From NCBI RefSeq assembly GCF_900115955.1, contig NZ_FOYL01000004.1:682001-746000 (forward strand): DNA of 64,000 bases, given 5' to 3'. The notes under the pieces are model-generated. The model was not told the DNA's origin, did no database searches, and worked only from the letters and a program-made list of their open reading frames with translations. Every line of letters starts with the position of its first letter. Within the stretch, counting starts at the first letter, position 1. Both the position numbers and the translations under genes were made by a program. Positions 44,762 to 53,986 of the stretch are shown one piece after another. The stretch comes from Lentzea waywayandensis. Its GTDB lineage: Bacteria; Actinomycetota; Actinomycetes; Mycobacteriales; Pseudonocardiaceae.

Positions 44762-45859
44762 GTGGTGATCGCGAAACTGCTGGCGGCACGCGCGGGTGTC
44801 GCGGAGCGCGCGGTGTACTCCAGGCACCTTCGGCGGGTCTGGGGTGTGCCGGGCACGCTTCTCGGGGCGCGGGCGTGGCCCCCGCTCTTCAAGGACAAGA
44901 TCCACACCAGCTTCAACTACTGGTGGCAGGCGCACCTGCTCGACTGCATGATCGACGGTTACCTGCGCTCGCCCAACGAGCTGCGCAAGACGGCCATCGC
45001 GAAGGTCGTGCGGGGCATCAGGGTGCGCAACGTCCTCGGCTGGACCAACGACTTCTACGACGACATCGCGTGGCTCGGCCTGGCCCTGCAACGGGCCCAG
45101 AACGAGGTCGGCATCGCGAGGCCCAAGGCGCTCGACGCGATCGCCGTGCGGCTGCGCGACGGCTGGACCGACCACGCCGGCGGCGGCATCTGGTGGAAGC
45201 GCAACGACGACTTCAAGAACGTTCCCGCGAACGGCCCGGCCGCGATCTTCCTGGCCCGCCAGAACGAACGCACCGACCTCGCCCGCGCACGGTCCATCGT
45301 GGACTGGGTCGAGGAGCACCTCGTCGATCCGGGCAACGGACTCGCGTGGGACGGCCTGCACGTCCACCCGAACGGCGAGATCCGCGAGTACGAGAAGAAC
45401 ATCTTCACGTACTGCCAAGGGGTTCTGATCGGCGCGTGCGTCGAGCTGGCCAAGAACGGCCAGCAGGACAAGTGGCTAGACAAGGCCGCCCGCACGATCA
45501 CCGCCGTGCACGACGACCTCGCCACCAACGGCGTGATCAGGGGCCAGGGCGGCGGGGACGGTGGCCTGTTCGCGGGCATCCTCACCCGCTACCTCGCCGA
45601 GGCGGCGCTGACGATCCCCGATCTCGACCCCGACCGGCACGAGACCGCGGACCTGGCCAGAGAGCTCGTGGTCCAGTCGGCGGAAGCGGCGTGGAACAAC
45701 CGCGTGATGGCGGTGAGCGGCCCGTTGTTCGGTCCGGAGTGGACGGTTCCGGCGGACGAGAAGGAAGGGCGCGACCTGTCCGTCCAGCTCGGCGGTTGGA
45801 TGTGTCTGGAGGCGGCCGCCCTGCTCGAACGGCACGGTCTGAACGTCGCTACTGCTTGA
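44762..45859 (+). CDS. glycoside hydrolase family 76-like protein
   Basis: 365 aa. The (alpha/alpha)6 barrel family of alpha-1,6-mannanases. The catalytic aspartate pair is in NDFYDDIAWLGLAL (about 97-110). GGGIWWKRNDDFKNVPANGPAAIFLARQ and EKNIFTYCQGVLIGACVEL are conserved. No signal peptide is seen, so the protein may act inside the cell or leave by another route, unlike most secreted GH76 enzymes. Start at GTG 44762 or 44765. Converges with the epimerase gene, overlapping by 11 bp. Confidence 0.82.
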   Translation: MVIAKLLAARAGVAERAVYSRHLRRVWGVPGTLLGARAWPPLFKDKIHTSFNYWWQAHLLDCMIDGYLRSPNELRKTAIAKVVRGIRVRNVLGWTNDFYDDIAWLGLALQRAQNEVGIARPKALDAIAVRLRDGWTDHAGGGIWWKRNDDFKNVPANGPAAIFLARQNERTDLARARSIVDWVEEHLVDPGNGLAWDGLHVHPNGEIREYEKNIFTYCQGVLIGACVELAKNGQQDKWLDKAARTITAVHDDLATNGVIRGQGGGDGGLFAGILTRYLAEAALTIPDLDPDRHETADLARELVVQSAEAAWNNRVMAVSGPLFGPEWTVPADEKEGRDLSVQLGGWMCLEAAALLERHGLNVATA

Positions 45860-46580
45860 GCCAGCCCAGCAGCGCCCTGGCGTCCTCGCGGAACTGCTCC
45901 GGCGAGTCGTCCAGCACGAACTCCAGCAGCGCGTTGCGTTCGAGGCCGTCGCGCGCCAGTTCGGTCAGCACGGGCTTCCACAGGTCACGGCGTTCGGCGA
46001 GCGGGAACCGCTCCTTGAAGCCGCCGGCGCCCCACGAGAAGACGTGCGCCGTCACCGGTTCCAGCGTCCGCACCTCGTGCACGGCGGAGAACACGTCCTG
46101 GCCCCCGCGCGGCTGCCAGTACGACACCACGCCGTCGACCTCGTCGAGCAGCTGCACCGCCGAGTCGAGCGTGTCCGTGAGCGTGTTCGGGTGGTACTCC
46201 AGCGCGATCTTCGTGCCCATCGCGTCCGCGTGCTCGACGGCGTGCTGCAACGCCTCGACCACCGGACCGCGGTCGGGGCACTCGGCCGACCCCGCGGTGC
46301 CCGCCCAGACCCGCACGAACGGCGCGTCCAGCTCGGCCGCGGTCTCCAGGATCGGCGCCAGGTCGGCTCGATCCGACACGCCCGCGCGGTAGTACGACCC
46401 GTACGCGGCCACCTTCAGGCCGGTGTCCAAAGCTCGCCTGGCCGCCGCGAAGTCGCCGGGCGGCACGTGCACGTCGCCACCCCACTCGACGGCCTGCAAC
46501 CCGCACTCCGTGGCGAGCTCGCCGATCTCGGAGACCGTGAGCTGCCGGAACGTCACCGAGACAAGTCCGGGGATCAGCAT
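45849..46580 (-). CDS. sugar-phosphate isomerase/epimerase-like TIM barrel
   Basis: 243 aa from the ATG at 46580, which overlaps the LacI stop as ATGCTGA. It belongs to the AP-endonuclease-2/xylose-isomerase-like superfamily. The metal ligands expected are Glu in LQAVEWGGDVHVP, Glu in KIALEYHPNTLTDT and later His/Glu, as in D-tagatose 3-epimerase and hydroxypyruvate isomerase. It is co-transcribed with a LacI repressor and divergent from two kinases, so it is likely a sugar epimerase of one catabolic module. The sugar is unknown. Confidence 0.78.
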   Translation of the reverse strand: MLIPGLVSVTFRQLTVSEIGELATECGLQAVEWGGDVHVPPGDFAAARRALDTGLKVAAYGSYYRAGVSDRADLAPILETAAELDAPFVRVWAGTAGSAECPDRGPVVEALQHAVEHADAMGTKIALEYHPNTLTDTLDSAVQLLDEVDGVVSYWQPRGGQDVFSAVHEVRTLEPVTAHVFSWGAGGFKERFPLAERRDLWKPVLTELARDGLERNALLEFVLDDSPEQFREDARALLGWLKQ

Positions 46581-47551
46581 CCGCAGGACTGCCTGTGCCG
46601 CAGCGAGGGCGCCAGCCGGATGGTCTCCGGCGGCCGTTCCGGGTCGGCGATCCGGGAGAGCAGCAGTTTCACCGCGGTCCGTCCGATCTCCTCGACCGGC
46701 TGGGCCAGCGTGGTGAGCGGAGGCTCGATCAACGTGGCCCACTCGACCTCGTCGTAGGCGACGACGGCCAGGTCCGTGCCGAGCTTCAGGCCGCGGGCGC
46801 GTGCCTCGTGCAGCATGCCGACGGTGACCAGGTGGTCCGCCGCGACGACGGCCGTGGCCGGGTCCTCCTGGTCGAGCAGCGGCGCGAGCCAGCCGCTCTG
46901 CGAGACCAGGGCCTCGTCCCACTTCAGGCCCGCGCGGCCGAGACCGAGGCGGTAGCCGAGGATGCGTTCCTCGGTCGTCGCCACGCCGGCCTGGCCGCAG
47001 ACGATGCCGATCCGGCGGTGCCCGAGTTCCGCGAGGTGCTTCACCAGACCCGAGGTGGCCTGCACGTTCTCCGGCCCGACCTGGTCGATGTCCTTGGCCA
47101 CGGTCAGCCGGTCCACCAGCACGGTGGGGATGTTCAGCCGCTTGAGTTCAGGCAGCACGAGGCTTCCCCCGGTGCCGGCGGACGGTGTGAGCAGCAACCC
47201 GTCGACTCTTCGCGAGCGCAGCGTTCTGACCGCCGTCTGCTCGGACTCGGGGGTGTCTCTCGTGTCGATCAGCACGAGCGAATAGCCGTTGCGAGTCGCC
47301 TCGGACTCGATGGCGGCGATCAGCTCGGCGAAGTACGGGTGGGAGACCAGTGACACGGCCAGGCCCAGCGACTTCGTGCCGCCCATGACCAGCGAACGCG
47401 CGATCGCGTCCCCCGTGTACCCGGTCTCGTCGATCGCCTTCTGGACGCGCTCGCGCGTGTCCCCTGCGACCGGCCTCGTCTCGTTGATCACGTGTGACAC
47501 CGTGGTGATGGAGACTCCCGCGAGAGCCGCTACATCCCGCATGGTGACCAT
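46574..47551 (-). CDS. LacI family repressor
   Basis: 325 aa from the ATG at 47551. The HTH/hinge MRDVAALAGVSITTVSHVINETRPVAGDTRERV is standard (about 4-36), and the sugar-binding domain (about 65-320) has GLAVSLVSHPYFAELIAAIE and the C-terminal TTLAQPVEEIGRTAVKLLL. It should bind a sugar or sugar phosphate and regulate the divergent PfkB operon. Only 34 bp separate the start codons, so any operator must lie over one of the coding starts. I see no obvious palindrome there. Confidence 0.9.
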   Translation of the reverse strand: MVTMRDVAALAGVSITTVSHVINETRPVAGDTRERVQKAIDETGYTGDAIARSLVMGGTKSLGLAVSLVSHPYFAELIAAIESEATRNGYSLVLIDTRDTPESEQTAVRTLRSRRVDGLLLTPSAGTGGSLVLPELKRLNIPTVLVDRLTVAKDIDQVGPENVQATSGLVKHLAELGHRRIGIVCGQAGVATTEERILGYRLGLGRAGLKWDEALVSQSGWLAPLLDQEDPATAVVAADHLVTVGMLHEARARGLKLGTDLAVVAYDEVEWATLIEPPLTTLAQPVEEIGRTAVKLLLSRIADPERPPETIRLAPSLRHRQSCGC

Positions 47552-47585
47552 GGCTCGGGACCTTACCCGTTTGGAGGAAGCCCAG

Positions 47586-48431
47586 ATGGCAGCCGTGCTG
47601 TGTGTCGGGCTCACAACTCTCGACGTGACCCAACGGGTGGACGCCTTCCCCGAACCAGGCCAGAAGATCCGCTCGCTCGGCGCGGTGCTGTCGCCCGGCG
47701 GTCCGGCGGCCAACGCGGCCCGTGCGGTCGCGGCACTGGGCGGCCGGGCGGCGTTGCTCACCGCGTTGGGTGCCGACGCACTGGGTGAATTTGTCCGGGC
47801 TTCCTTGGAACCGGTTCAAGTGACCGCAGTGCCGGGCACGACACCCGTGAGCATGGTCGTCGTCAGAGACGCTGATGGGGAGCGCACGGTCGTTTCCCGC
47901 AACGCGTCGGTGCCGGTGGAGGCGCCGGATTTGTCTGATCTTCTGGACGCCGCGGACGTGGTGCTCTTGGACGGACACCACGAGGGCCTGGTGATCCCCG
48001 TCGCCCGGCAGGCGAAAGCCATGGGATTGCCTGTGGTGCTCGACGCCGGGAGCTGGAAACCTGTCCTCGATCACCTGTTGCCGCTGGTGGACGTGGCCGC
48101 CTGCTCTCACGGGTTCGAGCGGTCCGAGGCCGAGGTGCACTCCTACGGGGTGCCGCTGGTCATTCGCACGCAGGGTGCGAAGCCGGTCACCTGGTCCCGG
48201 AACGGCTCGTCCGGCGAGCTGCCCGTGCCCGCGGTGGAGGTGAAGGACACGAACGGTGCCGGCGACGTCTGGCACGGCGCGTACGCCTACGCGCTCGCGT
48301 CAGGAGCGGACCCGGTGGCTGCCATCGGCTTCGCTTCGGAGGCGGCCGCCGTTCGCGTCGGTGCGGTCGGGGACTGGGTTGAGAGGCTGGCGCGGTGGCA
48401 GGACAGCAGGTCAGGTTCGACGAGCTGCTAG
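47586..48431 (+). CDS. PfkB family sugar kinase
   Basis: 281 aa from the ATG at 47586 with GGAGGAA at 47573. Ribokinase fold: GLTTLDVTQRVDAFPEPGQKI and GGPAANAARAVAALGG at the N-terminus, and the anion-hole/catalytic motif DTNGAGDVWHGAYAYAL (about 221-237) with the essential Asp. It phosphorylates a sugar or nucleoside, perhaps the product of the divergent epimerase. The kinase gene downstream overlaps by 37 bp. Confidence 0.86.
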   Translation: MAAVLCVGLTTLDVTQRVDAFPEPGQKIRSLGAVLSPGGPAANAARAVAALGGRAALLTALGADALGEFVRASLEPVQVTAVPGTTPVSMVVVRDADGERTVVSRNASVPVEAPDLSDLLDAADVVLLDGHHEGLVIPVARQAKAMGLPVVLDAGSWKPVLDHLLPLVDVAACSHGFERSEAEVHSYGVPLVIRTQGAKPVTWSRNGSSGELPVPAVEVKDTNGAGDVWHGAYAYALASGADPVAAIGFASEAAAVRVGAVGDWVERLARWQDSRSGSTSC

Positions 48432-49030
48432 AACGGGCTCGAGTGCTCACGGATCAGGGTGAGCGCAAGATTCTCGGCATCGGCGGCGCACCCGGTTCGG
48501 GCAAGTCGACACTCGCGCGGCGGCTGGTCGAGGCCCTCGACGGCCAGGCCGTGCTGGTCGAGATGGACGGCTTCCACCTCGCGCAGAGCGAGCTCGAACG
48601 GCTTCGGCTGGTGGAACGCAAGGGCGCGCCCGACACGTTCGACATCCCCGGCTACGTGGACCTGCTCGGCCGGATCAAGGCCTGCGGGCCGGACATGATC
48701 TACGCGCCGGAGTTCCGCCGCGAGATCGAGGAACCGGTCGCCTGCGCCGTGCCGGTGCACCCGGACGTCCCGCTCGTCGTCACCGAGGGCAACTACCTGC
48801 TGCTCAACTACGACAAGTGGAAACGCGTCCGGATCATCCTGGACGAGGCGTGGTTCCTGTTCATCGACGAGGACGTGCGCGTGCAACGGCTGATCGACCG
48901 CCATCTGCGGTACGGGCGCACCCTGTCGGAGGCGGAGGAACGCGTGCTGCACGGCACGGACCACGTCAACGCGTTGATGGTGAACTCGTCCAAGGGATCG
49001 GCCGATCTGCTGATCACCGAAGTCCTGTAG
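48395..49030 (+). CDS. P-loop nucleoside/sugar kinase, FrcK/uridine-kinase-like
   Basis: 211 aa, GTG start. Walker A GAPGSGKST at about 31-39. VEMDGFHLAQSEL (catalytic-Asp region) and VVTEGNYLLLNYDKW follow, as in the uridine kinase/pantothenate kinase superfamily and in the FrcK proteins of rhizobial fructose operons. The LID-like RLIDRHLRYGRTLSEAEERV is at about 169-188. With the PfkB kinase next door, this gives two kinases in one module, which is unusual for a single sugar. The substrate is unproved. Confidence 0.8.
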   Translation: MAGQQVRFDELLERARVLTDQGERKILGIGGAPGSGKSTLARRLVEALDGQAVLVEMDGFHLAQSELERLRLVERKGAPDTFDIPGYVDLLGRIKACGPDMIYAPEFRREIEEPVACAVPVHPDVPLVVTEGNYLLLNYDKWKRVRIILDEAWFLFIDEDVRVQRLIDRHLRYGRTLSEAEERVLHGTDHVNALMVNSSKGSADLLITEVL

Positions 49031-49078
49031 GCAACCGGATCGGCGGCCCGTGCGTGCATTGCCGCGGGGGGATGAACC

Positions 49079-51199
49079 GTGGACTCTGCGCTAGGAATCC
49101 TGTTACGCCATCACCGAATCGCCGTCGGACTCACCCAGGAGGCGCTCGCCGAGAAGGCCGGCCTGAGCGGTCAGGCCATCGGTTCCCTGGAACGGGGCGA
49201 CCGCCGTCATCCACATCGCGCCACGGTGCTCCGGCTCGCCGAGGCACTGGGCCTGTGTGCGGACGAGCGGGCCGAGTTCGCCGCGGCCGCCGCCCGCACG
49301 CCGAGACCTCGTAGCGCCCCGTGCGCACCGGTCCGGCAGCTGCCCGCCGCGCCGGTGCGGTTCTCCGGGCGGGAGGCCGAGGTCGCCGAGCTGACCGGCC
49401 TGGTGGAACGGTCGGGCGTGGTGGTCGTCGCGGGAATGGCCGGCGTCGGCAAGACGTCCCTCGCGCTGCACGTCGCCCATCGCGTCGGTGACCTCTTCCC
49501 CGACGGCCAGCTCTACCTCGACCTGCGCGCGAGCCTCGCGCCGCAGGACGCGCTGGGTCAGCTGCTGCGCGCGCTCGGCCGGCCTGATCACGGCGGAACG
49601 CTGGCCGAGACGGCCGCGCGGTTCCGGTCCGCGCTGGCCGGGCGGCGGGTGCTGCTCGTGTTCGACGACGCGGCGACGGTCGGCCAGATCCAGCCGCTGC
49701 TGCCCGGCACCGTCGGCTGCGCGGCGGTCGTGACCAGCCGCCGGGCCATGGACACTCTGCCGCAGGCCCATCACCTGAGGCTGGACGTGCTGCCCGAACG
49801 CGAGGCGCTCGACCTGCTCGCGGCCTACGCGGGACCGGAACGCACCGGCGCCGACCCCGCGTCGGCGGTGCAGGTGGTGGAGCAGTGCGGACGGCTGCCG
49901 CTCGCCGTCCACCTCGCCGGCGCCCGGCTCGCGTCCCGCCCGGCCTGGCCGCTCGCCCACCTCGCGCGTCGGCTGGCGGTGCGCAGGCTCGACGAGCTGG
50001 ACCGTGACGACGCGGGAATCCGGGCGAGCTTCGCCGTGTCCGTCGACCAGCTGGACGCGGCGGACCAGAGCGCGTTCACGCTGTTCGGCGTCTTCGAGGA
50101 CGTGTCGCTGCCGGTCGCCGCCCGGCTGCTCGACGTGGACGGGCTCGCCGCCGAACTGGTGCTGGAACGGCTGGCGGACCTGCATCTGGTGCAGGCCACG
50201 ACACCCGGCCGCTACCGGATGCACGACCTCGTCCGGACCTACGCGCGGGAACAGCCGGCGGATCCCGAGGCGCTGGGCCGGGTCGCCGACCTGTTCGTCG
50301 CGGTGGCGTGGCGGTCGGTGGCGCTGGCCGTGCCGCACAGCTTCCGCGGGACCTGGGCCGGCCCGGCGTGGGCGGCGGGCGCACCGGACTTCACCACGGC
50401 CGCGGCGGCGTTCGCGTGGCTCGACGAGCACCGCCCGCACCTGCTCGGCCTCTGCCGGACGCCCGGTGTGCCGGCTCGGGCCCTGGTCCGGCTCGCGATC
50501 GGCCTGTTCCCGTACTACCTGGGCCGCGGCCATCGCGCGGACTGGGCCGAGCTGTGCGGGCTGGCGTTGCCCGCGGCGAGCGACCCGCTGACGCGGGCGA
50601 TCGTCGAGATGGACCTGGGCGTCGCGCTGCGCGACGTCGGCCACCTGCGCCGCGCCCTGGCCTCGTTCCGGGAGCTGGGCGACACCAACGGCGTGGCGGT
50701 CTGCCTCACCAACCTCAGCGAGGTGATGGAGACCGTCGAGACCGGTGAGGAGAGTCTCGCTGTGGCGCGCGAGCTGGGGCTGAAGTGCGTCGAGGCCGCG
50801 GTCCTGGAACACCTGGGCAGCGCGTACGGCAAGAGCGGCGACCACGAGCGCGAGTTCCGGTGCTACCAGGACAGCCTGCGGCTCAGCTCTCTCGAAGGCG
50901 ACGATCGCGCGTGCGCGGGTGTGCTGCACCGGATCGGCGCGCTGCACCGGCGATGCGGCCGGGCCGAGGACGCCGCGACGGCGTTGGCCCGGAGCATGCA
51001 CCTGTTCCGCGAGGGAGGAGACCCGACCGGCGAGGCGGCGTGCCTGGAGGAGCTGGGGCTGGTGCACCTGCTGCGCAGGGACCGTGCGGCGGCGGCCGAG
51101 ACGTTGCGCCGAGGACTCGGCATCGCCGAGCGGCACGGCGATCTGAGACGCCAGGCGAGCCTGCGGCAGCACCTCGCCGAATGTGGGGGCTCATCGTAG
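49079..51199 (+). CDS. XRE-NB-ARC-TPR (STAND) regulator
   Basis: 706 aa, GTG start. An N-terminal XRE HTH (about 3-60, TQEALAEKAGLSGQAIGSLERGDRR) binds DNA. The NB-ARC ATPase follows (about 88-330) with Walker A GMAGVGKTSLAL, Walker B LLVFDDAA, the CGRLPLAVHLAGARLA motif and MHDLVRTYA. The C-terminus (about 420-700) is helical with TPR-like repeats. Such proteins sense a ligand through the repeats and switch by nucleotide exchange. In actinobacteria many control secondary metabolism or development. The next gene encodes a secreted I36 inhibitor, which is a possible target. Confidence 0.88.
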   Translation: MDSALGILLRHHRIAVGLTQEALAEKAGLSGQAIGSLERGDRRHPHRATVLRLAEALGLCADERAEFAAAAARTPRPRSAPCAPVRQLPAAPVRFSGREAEVAELTGLVERSGVVVVAGMAGVGKTSLALHVAHRVGDLFPDGQLYLDLRASLAPQDALGQLLRALGRPDHGGTLAETAARFRSALAGRRVLLVFDDAATVGQIQPLLPGTVGCAAVVTSRRAMDTLPQAHHLRLDVLPEREALDLLAAYAGPERTGADPASAVQVVEQCGRLPLAVHLAGARLASRPAWPLAHLARRLAVRRLDELDRDDAGIRASFAVSVDQLDAADQSAFTLFGVFEDVSLPVAARLLDVDGLAAELVLERLADLHLVQATTPGRYRMHDLVRTYAREQPADPEALGRVADLFVAVAWRSVALAVPHSFRGTWAGPAWAAGAPDFTTAAAAFAWLDEHRPHLLGLCRTPGVPARALVRLAIGLFPYYLGRGHRADWAELCGLALPAASDPLTRAIVEMDLGVALRDVGHLRRALASFRELGDTNGVAVCLTNLSEVMETVETGEESLAVARELGLKCVEAAVLEHLGSAYGKSGDHEREFRCYQDSLRLSSLEGDDRACAGVLHRIGALHRRCGRAEDAATALARSMHLFREGGDPTGEAACLEELGLVHLLRRDRAAAAETLRRGLGIAERHGDLRRQASLRQHLAECGGSS

Positions 51200-51245
51200 A
51201 AGTTGTCGCTGTCGAGGTCCTTGCGTTCTCGCAACCATCAACGAC

Positions 51246-51662
51246 ATGAACAACTTCTCGAGGAAACTCGCCAGGACGGTCGTCGCCGGCGCACTCGCCG
51301 CCGTGGCCGTCGCCGTCGCCACGCCCGCCGCCTCGGCCGCGGCCCGCGACGGCGTGTGCAACGACAACGAGATCTGCCTGTACCACTTCAGCAACCTCGG
51401 CGGATCGCTCTCGGACTTCACCGGGAACATCGCGAACTACGGCGACTCGCAGCCGACCTGCTACGAGTTCAAGAAGCCGAGCGCGGCGGGCTACCTGCAG
51501 TGCGTCAAGAACAACGCCGCGTCGGCGTGCAACACGACCAACCGGGACATCCGCGTGTACTTCAACAGCAACTACGGCGGCAAGTACGACACGGTCCCGG
51601 CCAACACCTGCCGCAACCTCGTCAACACCTACTACGAGAACGCGTCACACAAGTTCATCTAG
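51246..51662 (+). CDS. secreted peptidase-inhibitor family I36 protein
   Basis: 138 aa from the ATG at 51246. A signal peptide of about 31 residues ends with ASA. The mature part has six cysteines and the beta/gamma-crystallin-like repeats CLYHFSNLGGSLSDFTG and VYFNSNYGGKYDTVPANT that define family I36 (type member SMPI of Streptomyces, a metalloproteinase inhibitor). It should be exported. The inhibited protease is unknown. The last 4 bp overlap the convergent DedA gene. Confidence 0.85.
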   Translation: MNNFSRKLARTVVAGALAAVAVAVATPAASAAARDGVCNDNEICLYHFSNLGGSLSDFTGNIANYGDSQPTCYEFKKPSAAGYLQCVKNNAASACNTTNRDIRVYFNSNYGGKYDTVPANTCRNLVNTYYENASHKFI

Positions 51663-52339
51663 GACGCGACGTCGACGGTCTCGTCGATCGGCTTCTTCAT
51701 CTCCTGGCGGTAGCGCCAGATGCCCCAGCCGGTGCCGCCGAGGAAGAACGCGACGCTGACGACGATCGCCGCCGTCTCGAGCCACGGGAACTGCTGCAGG
51801 ATGCCGGCACCGTAGTAGCCGGCCAGCACCAGCGTCGGTACCCACGCGATGGCCCCGATGGTCGTGGCCAGCGTGAACCGGCGGATGTCCATCCGCGCGG
51901 CACCGGCGATCACCGGTGCCAGCGTGCGGATCCACGGGATCCAGCGGGCGAGCACGACAGCCCAGAATCCGCGCCGGTCGAGGAAGTCGCCCGCGCGTTT
52001 CAGGTTCTGCCGGTTCAGCACCTTGCCGCCCTTGCGGGCGAGCATGCGCGTGCCGGTACCTCGGCCGATGAAGTAACCGACCTGGTTGCCGACGACGGCC
52101 ACGATCAGAGCCGCGAGGGACAGCAGCCATGCCGACAACTCGCTGTTGTGCGTCGCCAGCACCACGCCGGCGGCGAACAGCAGCGAGTCACCGGGCAGGA
52201 ACAGCCCGAAGATGAAAGCGCACTCGACGAAGATGAAGCTCAGCACGATGACCCAGACGGCCACCGGACCCGCGGTCTCCAGCGAGGCGAAAGCATGCGC
52301 CACGGTGAGCCAGCCTACGTCGTGCCGTGCGAGCGGCAC
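51659..52339 (-). CDS. DedA family membrane protein (copy 1)
   Basis: 226 aa. Four to five TM helices with the DedA core: FVECAFIFGLFLPGDSLLFAAG, GYFIGRGTGTRML and RWIPWIRTLAPVIAGAARMDIRRF. DedA-type proteins act in lipid-carrier or phospholipid transport and envelope stress. A second one is at 58.7 kb. The start may be further in, at the GTG of AHAFASLETAG (52303), because the first 12 residues are not typical. Confidence 0.85.
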   Translation of the reverse strand: MPLARHDVGWLTVAHAFASLETAGPVAVWVIVLSFIFVECAFIFGLFLPGDSLLFAAGVVLATHNSELSAWLLSLAALIVAVVGNQVGYFIGRGTGTRMLARKGGKVLNRQNLKRAGDFLDRRGFWAVVLARWIPWIRTLAPVIAGAARMDIRRFTLATTIGAIAWVPTLVLAGYYGAGILQQFPWLETAAIVVSVAFFLGGTGWGIWRYRQEMKKPIDETVDVAS

Positions 52340-52609
52340 GGCGACATCGGGTTAACGGGTTGGCGAAATCTGGATTGAGCACGCTGAGTCACTGCGTGAA
52401 CTCCCTTCTGCTGAGATCACCATCGAGTGAACCAGTCGAATCGGACTAGTGGGTTGGTTCGGCACATTGCCGTGGGAATTCGCGGTCAGACACCTGACTC
52501 GCGGTGCCCGCCCCCCGCGTCCGCGTACTGGACGTACGGTGCCGGTAGGCGCCCTGCTGAGCGTGAATTCACCGCCAATGTGCCCAGCCAGCCCACTAGC
52601 GTGGCGAGT
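52340..52609. other. 270-bp promoter region, DedA / FAD-linked oxidase
   Basis: Divergent interval. A hairpin CGCGGTCAG/CTGACTCGCG occurs near 52490-52512. TAGCGT at 52597-52602 is 7 nt before the ATG of the oxidase. No gene seen. Confidence 0.4.
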
Positions 52610-53986
52610 ATGGAGAGCTTGATCGCCGAACTCCGCACCGCCGTGGGCGACTCCGGTGTCCTGACCGATGCCGACGTCACCGCGAGTTACCAGCGCGACA
52701 TGATGCCGTTGGCACCGCACGGCAGCCCGTTGGCGGTGGTGTTCCCGCTGAACACCGAGCAGGTCCAGGCCGTGGTGAGAGCCTGCGCGAGCCATCGCGT
52801 CCCGATCGTTCCTCGTGGCGCCGGCAGCGGGTTGTCCGGGGCCGCGAACGCCATCGAGGGCTGCGTCGTGCTGGTCACGACCAAGATGGACGCGATCGTG
52901 GAGATCGACACCGACAACCGCCTGGCCGTCGTCGAGCCCGGCGTGGTCAACCTCGACCTGCGCGGCGCCGTCGAGAAGGACGGCCTGTTCTACCCGCCGG
53001 ACCCGAGCAGCTACGACTGGTGCACGATCGGCGGCAACCTCTCCACCAACGCCGGTGGCCTGTGCTGCGTGAAGTACGGCGTGACCACCGACTCGGTGCT
53101 CGGCCTGGAGGTCGTGCTGGCCGACGGCGAGGTGTTGCGCACCGGCCGCCGCACGGTCAAGGGCGTCGCGGGCTACGACCTCACCAAGCTCTTCATCGGT
53201 TCCGAGGGCACGCTCGGCGTGATCACCAAGGCCACGCTCGCCCTCAAGCCCCTCCCGCAGGCACCCGCCACGCTGGTCGCCGCGTTCAGCAGCACCGCCA
53301 CGGCCGGCGCCGCGGTCAGCCGGATCGTCCGCGAGGGCCTGGTGCCGTCCCTGATGGAGATCATGGACCGCACCTCGATCGAGGCCGTCGAGCAGTACCT
53401 GAAGACCGAGCTCGGCGCCGGGCCCGGTTGCGCGGCGTTGCTGATCTGCCAGTCCGACGCGGGCGGCGAGCAGGCCAGGCACGAGCTCCAGAAGATCGAG
53501 GAGATCTGCCTGGAGGCCGACCTCGTCTACGCGACCCACGACGTCAACGAGGGCCGCGACCTGCTGACCGCGCGCCGGGCCGTGCTCACCGCGCTCGAGG
53601 TCTACGGCTCGTGGCTGACGGACGACGTGTGCGTGCCTCGCACCCGCATCGCCGAGCTCATCCAGGGCTGCGAGGACATCGCCGCGGAGGTCGGCCTGAA
53701 GATCGCCGTCGTCGGCCACGCGGGCGACGGCAACATGCACCCGACGATCGTCTACGACCCCGCCGACGCCGACCAGCTCGCGCGCGCCCGGAAGGCGTTC
53801 GACGACATCCTCGCGGTCGGGCTCTCGCTCGGCGGCACGGTCACCGGCGAGCACGGCATCGGCAAGATCAAGCGCGAGTGGCTGGCGAAGGAGATCGGGC
53901 CGGTCGGGCTCCGGGTCCACCGCGAGATCAAACGCGCGCTGGACCCGGAGAACCTGTTCAACCCCGGTTCGATGTTCAGCCTTTAG
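52610..53986 (+). CDS. FAD-linked oxidase, GlcD/D-lactate dehydrogenase-like
   Basis: 458 aa from the ATG at 52610. The FAD-binding PCMH domain (about 35-215) has VPRGAGSGLSGAANAIEG, GGNLSTNAGGLCCVKYG and FIGSEGTLGVITKATLAL. The C-terminal FAD-oxidase domain (about 235-455) ends with HAGDGNMHP, TGEHGIGKIKREWL and LDPENLFNPG, typical of 2-hydroxyacid oxidases such as glycolate oxidase subunit D and D-lactate dehydrogenase. No separate Fe-S subunit gene is present. A cytochrome or quinone may accept the electrons. Confidence 0.88.
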   Translation: MESLIAELRTAVGDSGVLTDADVTASYQRDMMPLAPHGSPLAVVFPLNTEQVQAVVRACASHRVPIVPRGAGSGLSGAANAIEGCVVLVTTKMDAIVEIDTDNRLAVVEPGVVNLDLRGAVEKDGLFYPPDPSSYDWCTIGGNLSTNAGGLCCVKYGVTTDSVLGLEVVLADGEVLRTGRRTVKGVAGYDLTKLFIGSEGTLGVITKATLALKPLPQAPATLVAAFSSTATAGAAVSRIVREGLVPSLMEIMDRTSIEAVEQYLKTELGAGPGCAALLICQSDAGGEQARHELQKIEEICLEADLVYATHDVNEGRDLLTARRAVLTALEVYGSWLTDDVCVPRTRIAELIQGCEDIAAEVGLKIAVVGHAGDGNMHPTIVYDPADADQLARARKAFDDILAVGLSLGGTVTGEHGIGKIKREWLAKEIGPVGLRVHREIKRALDPENLFNPGSMFSL

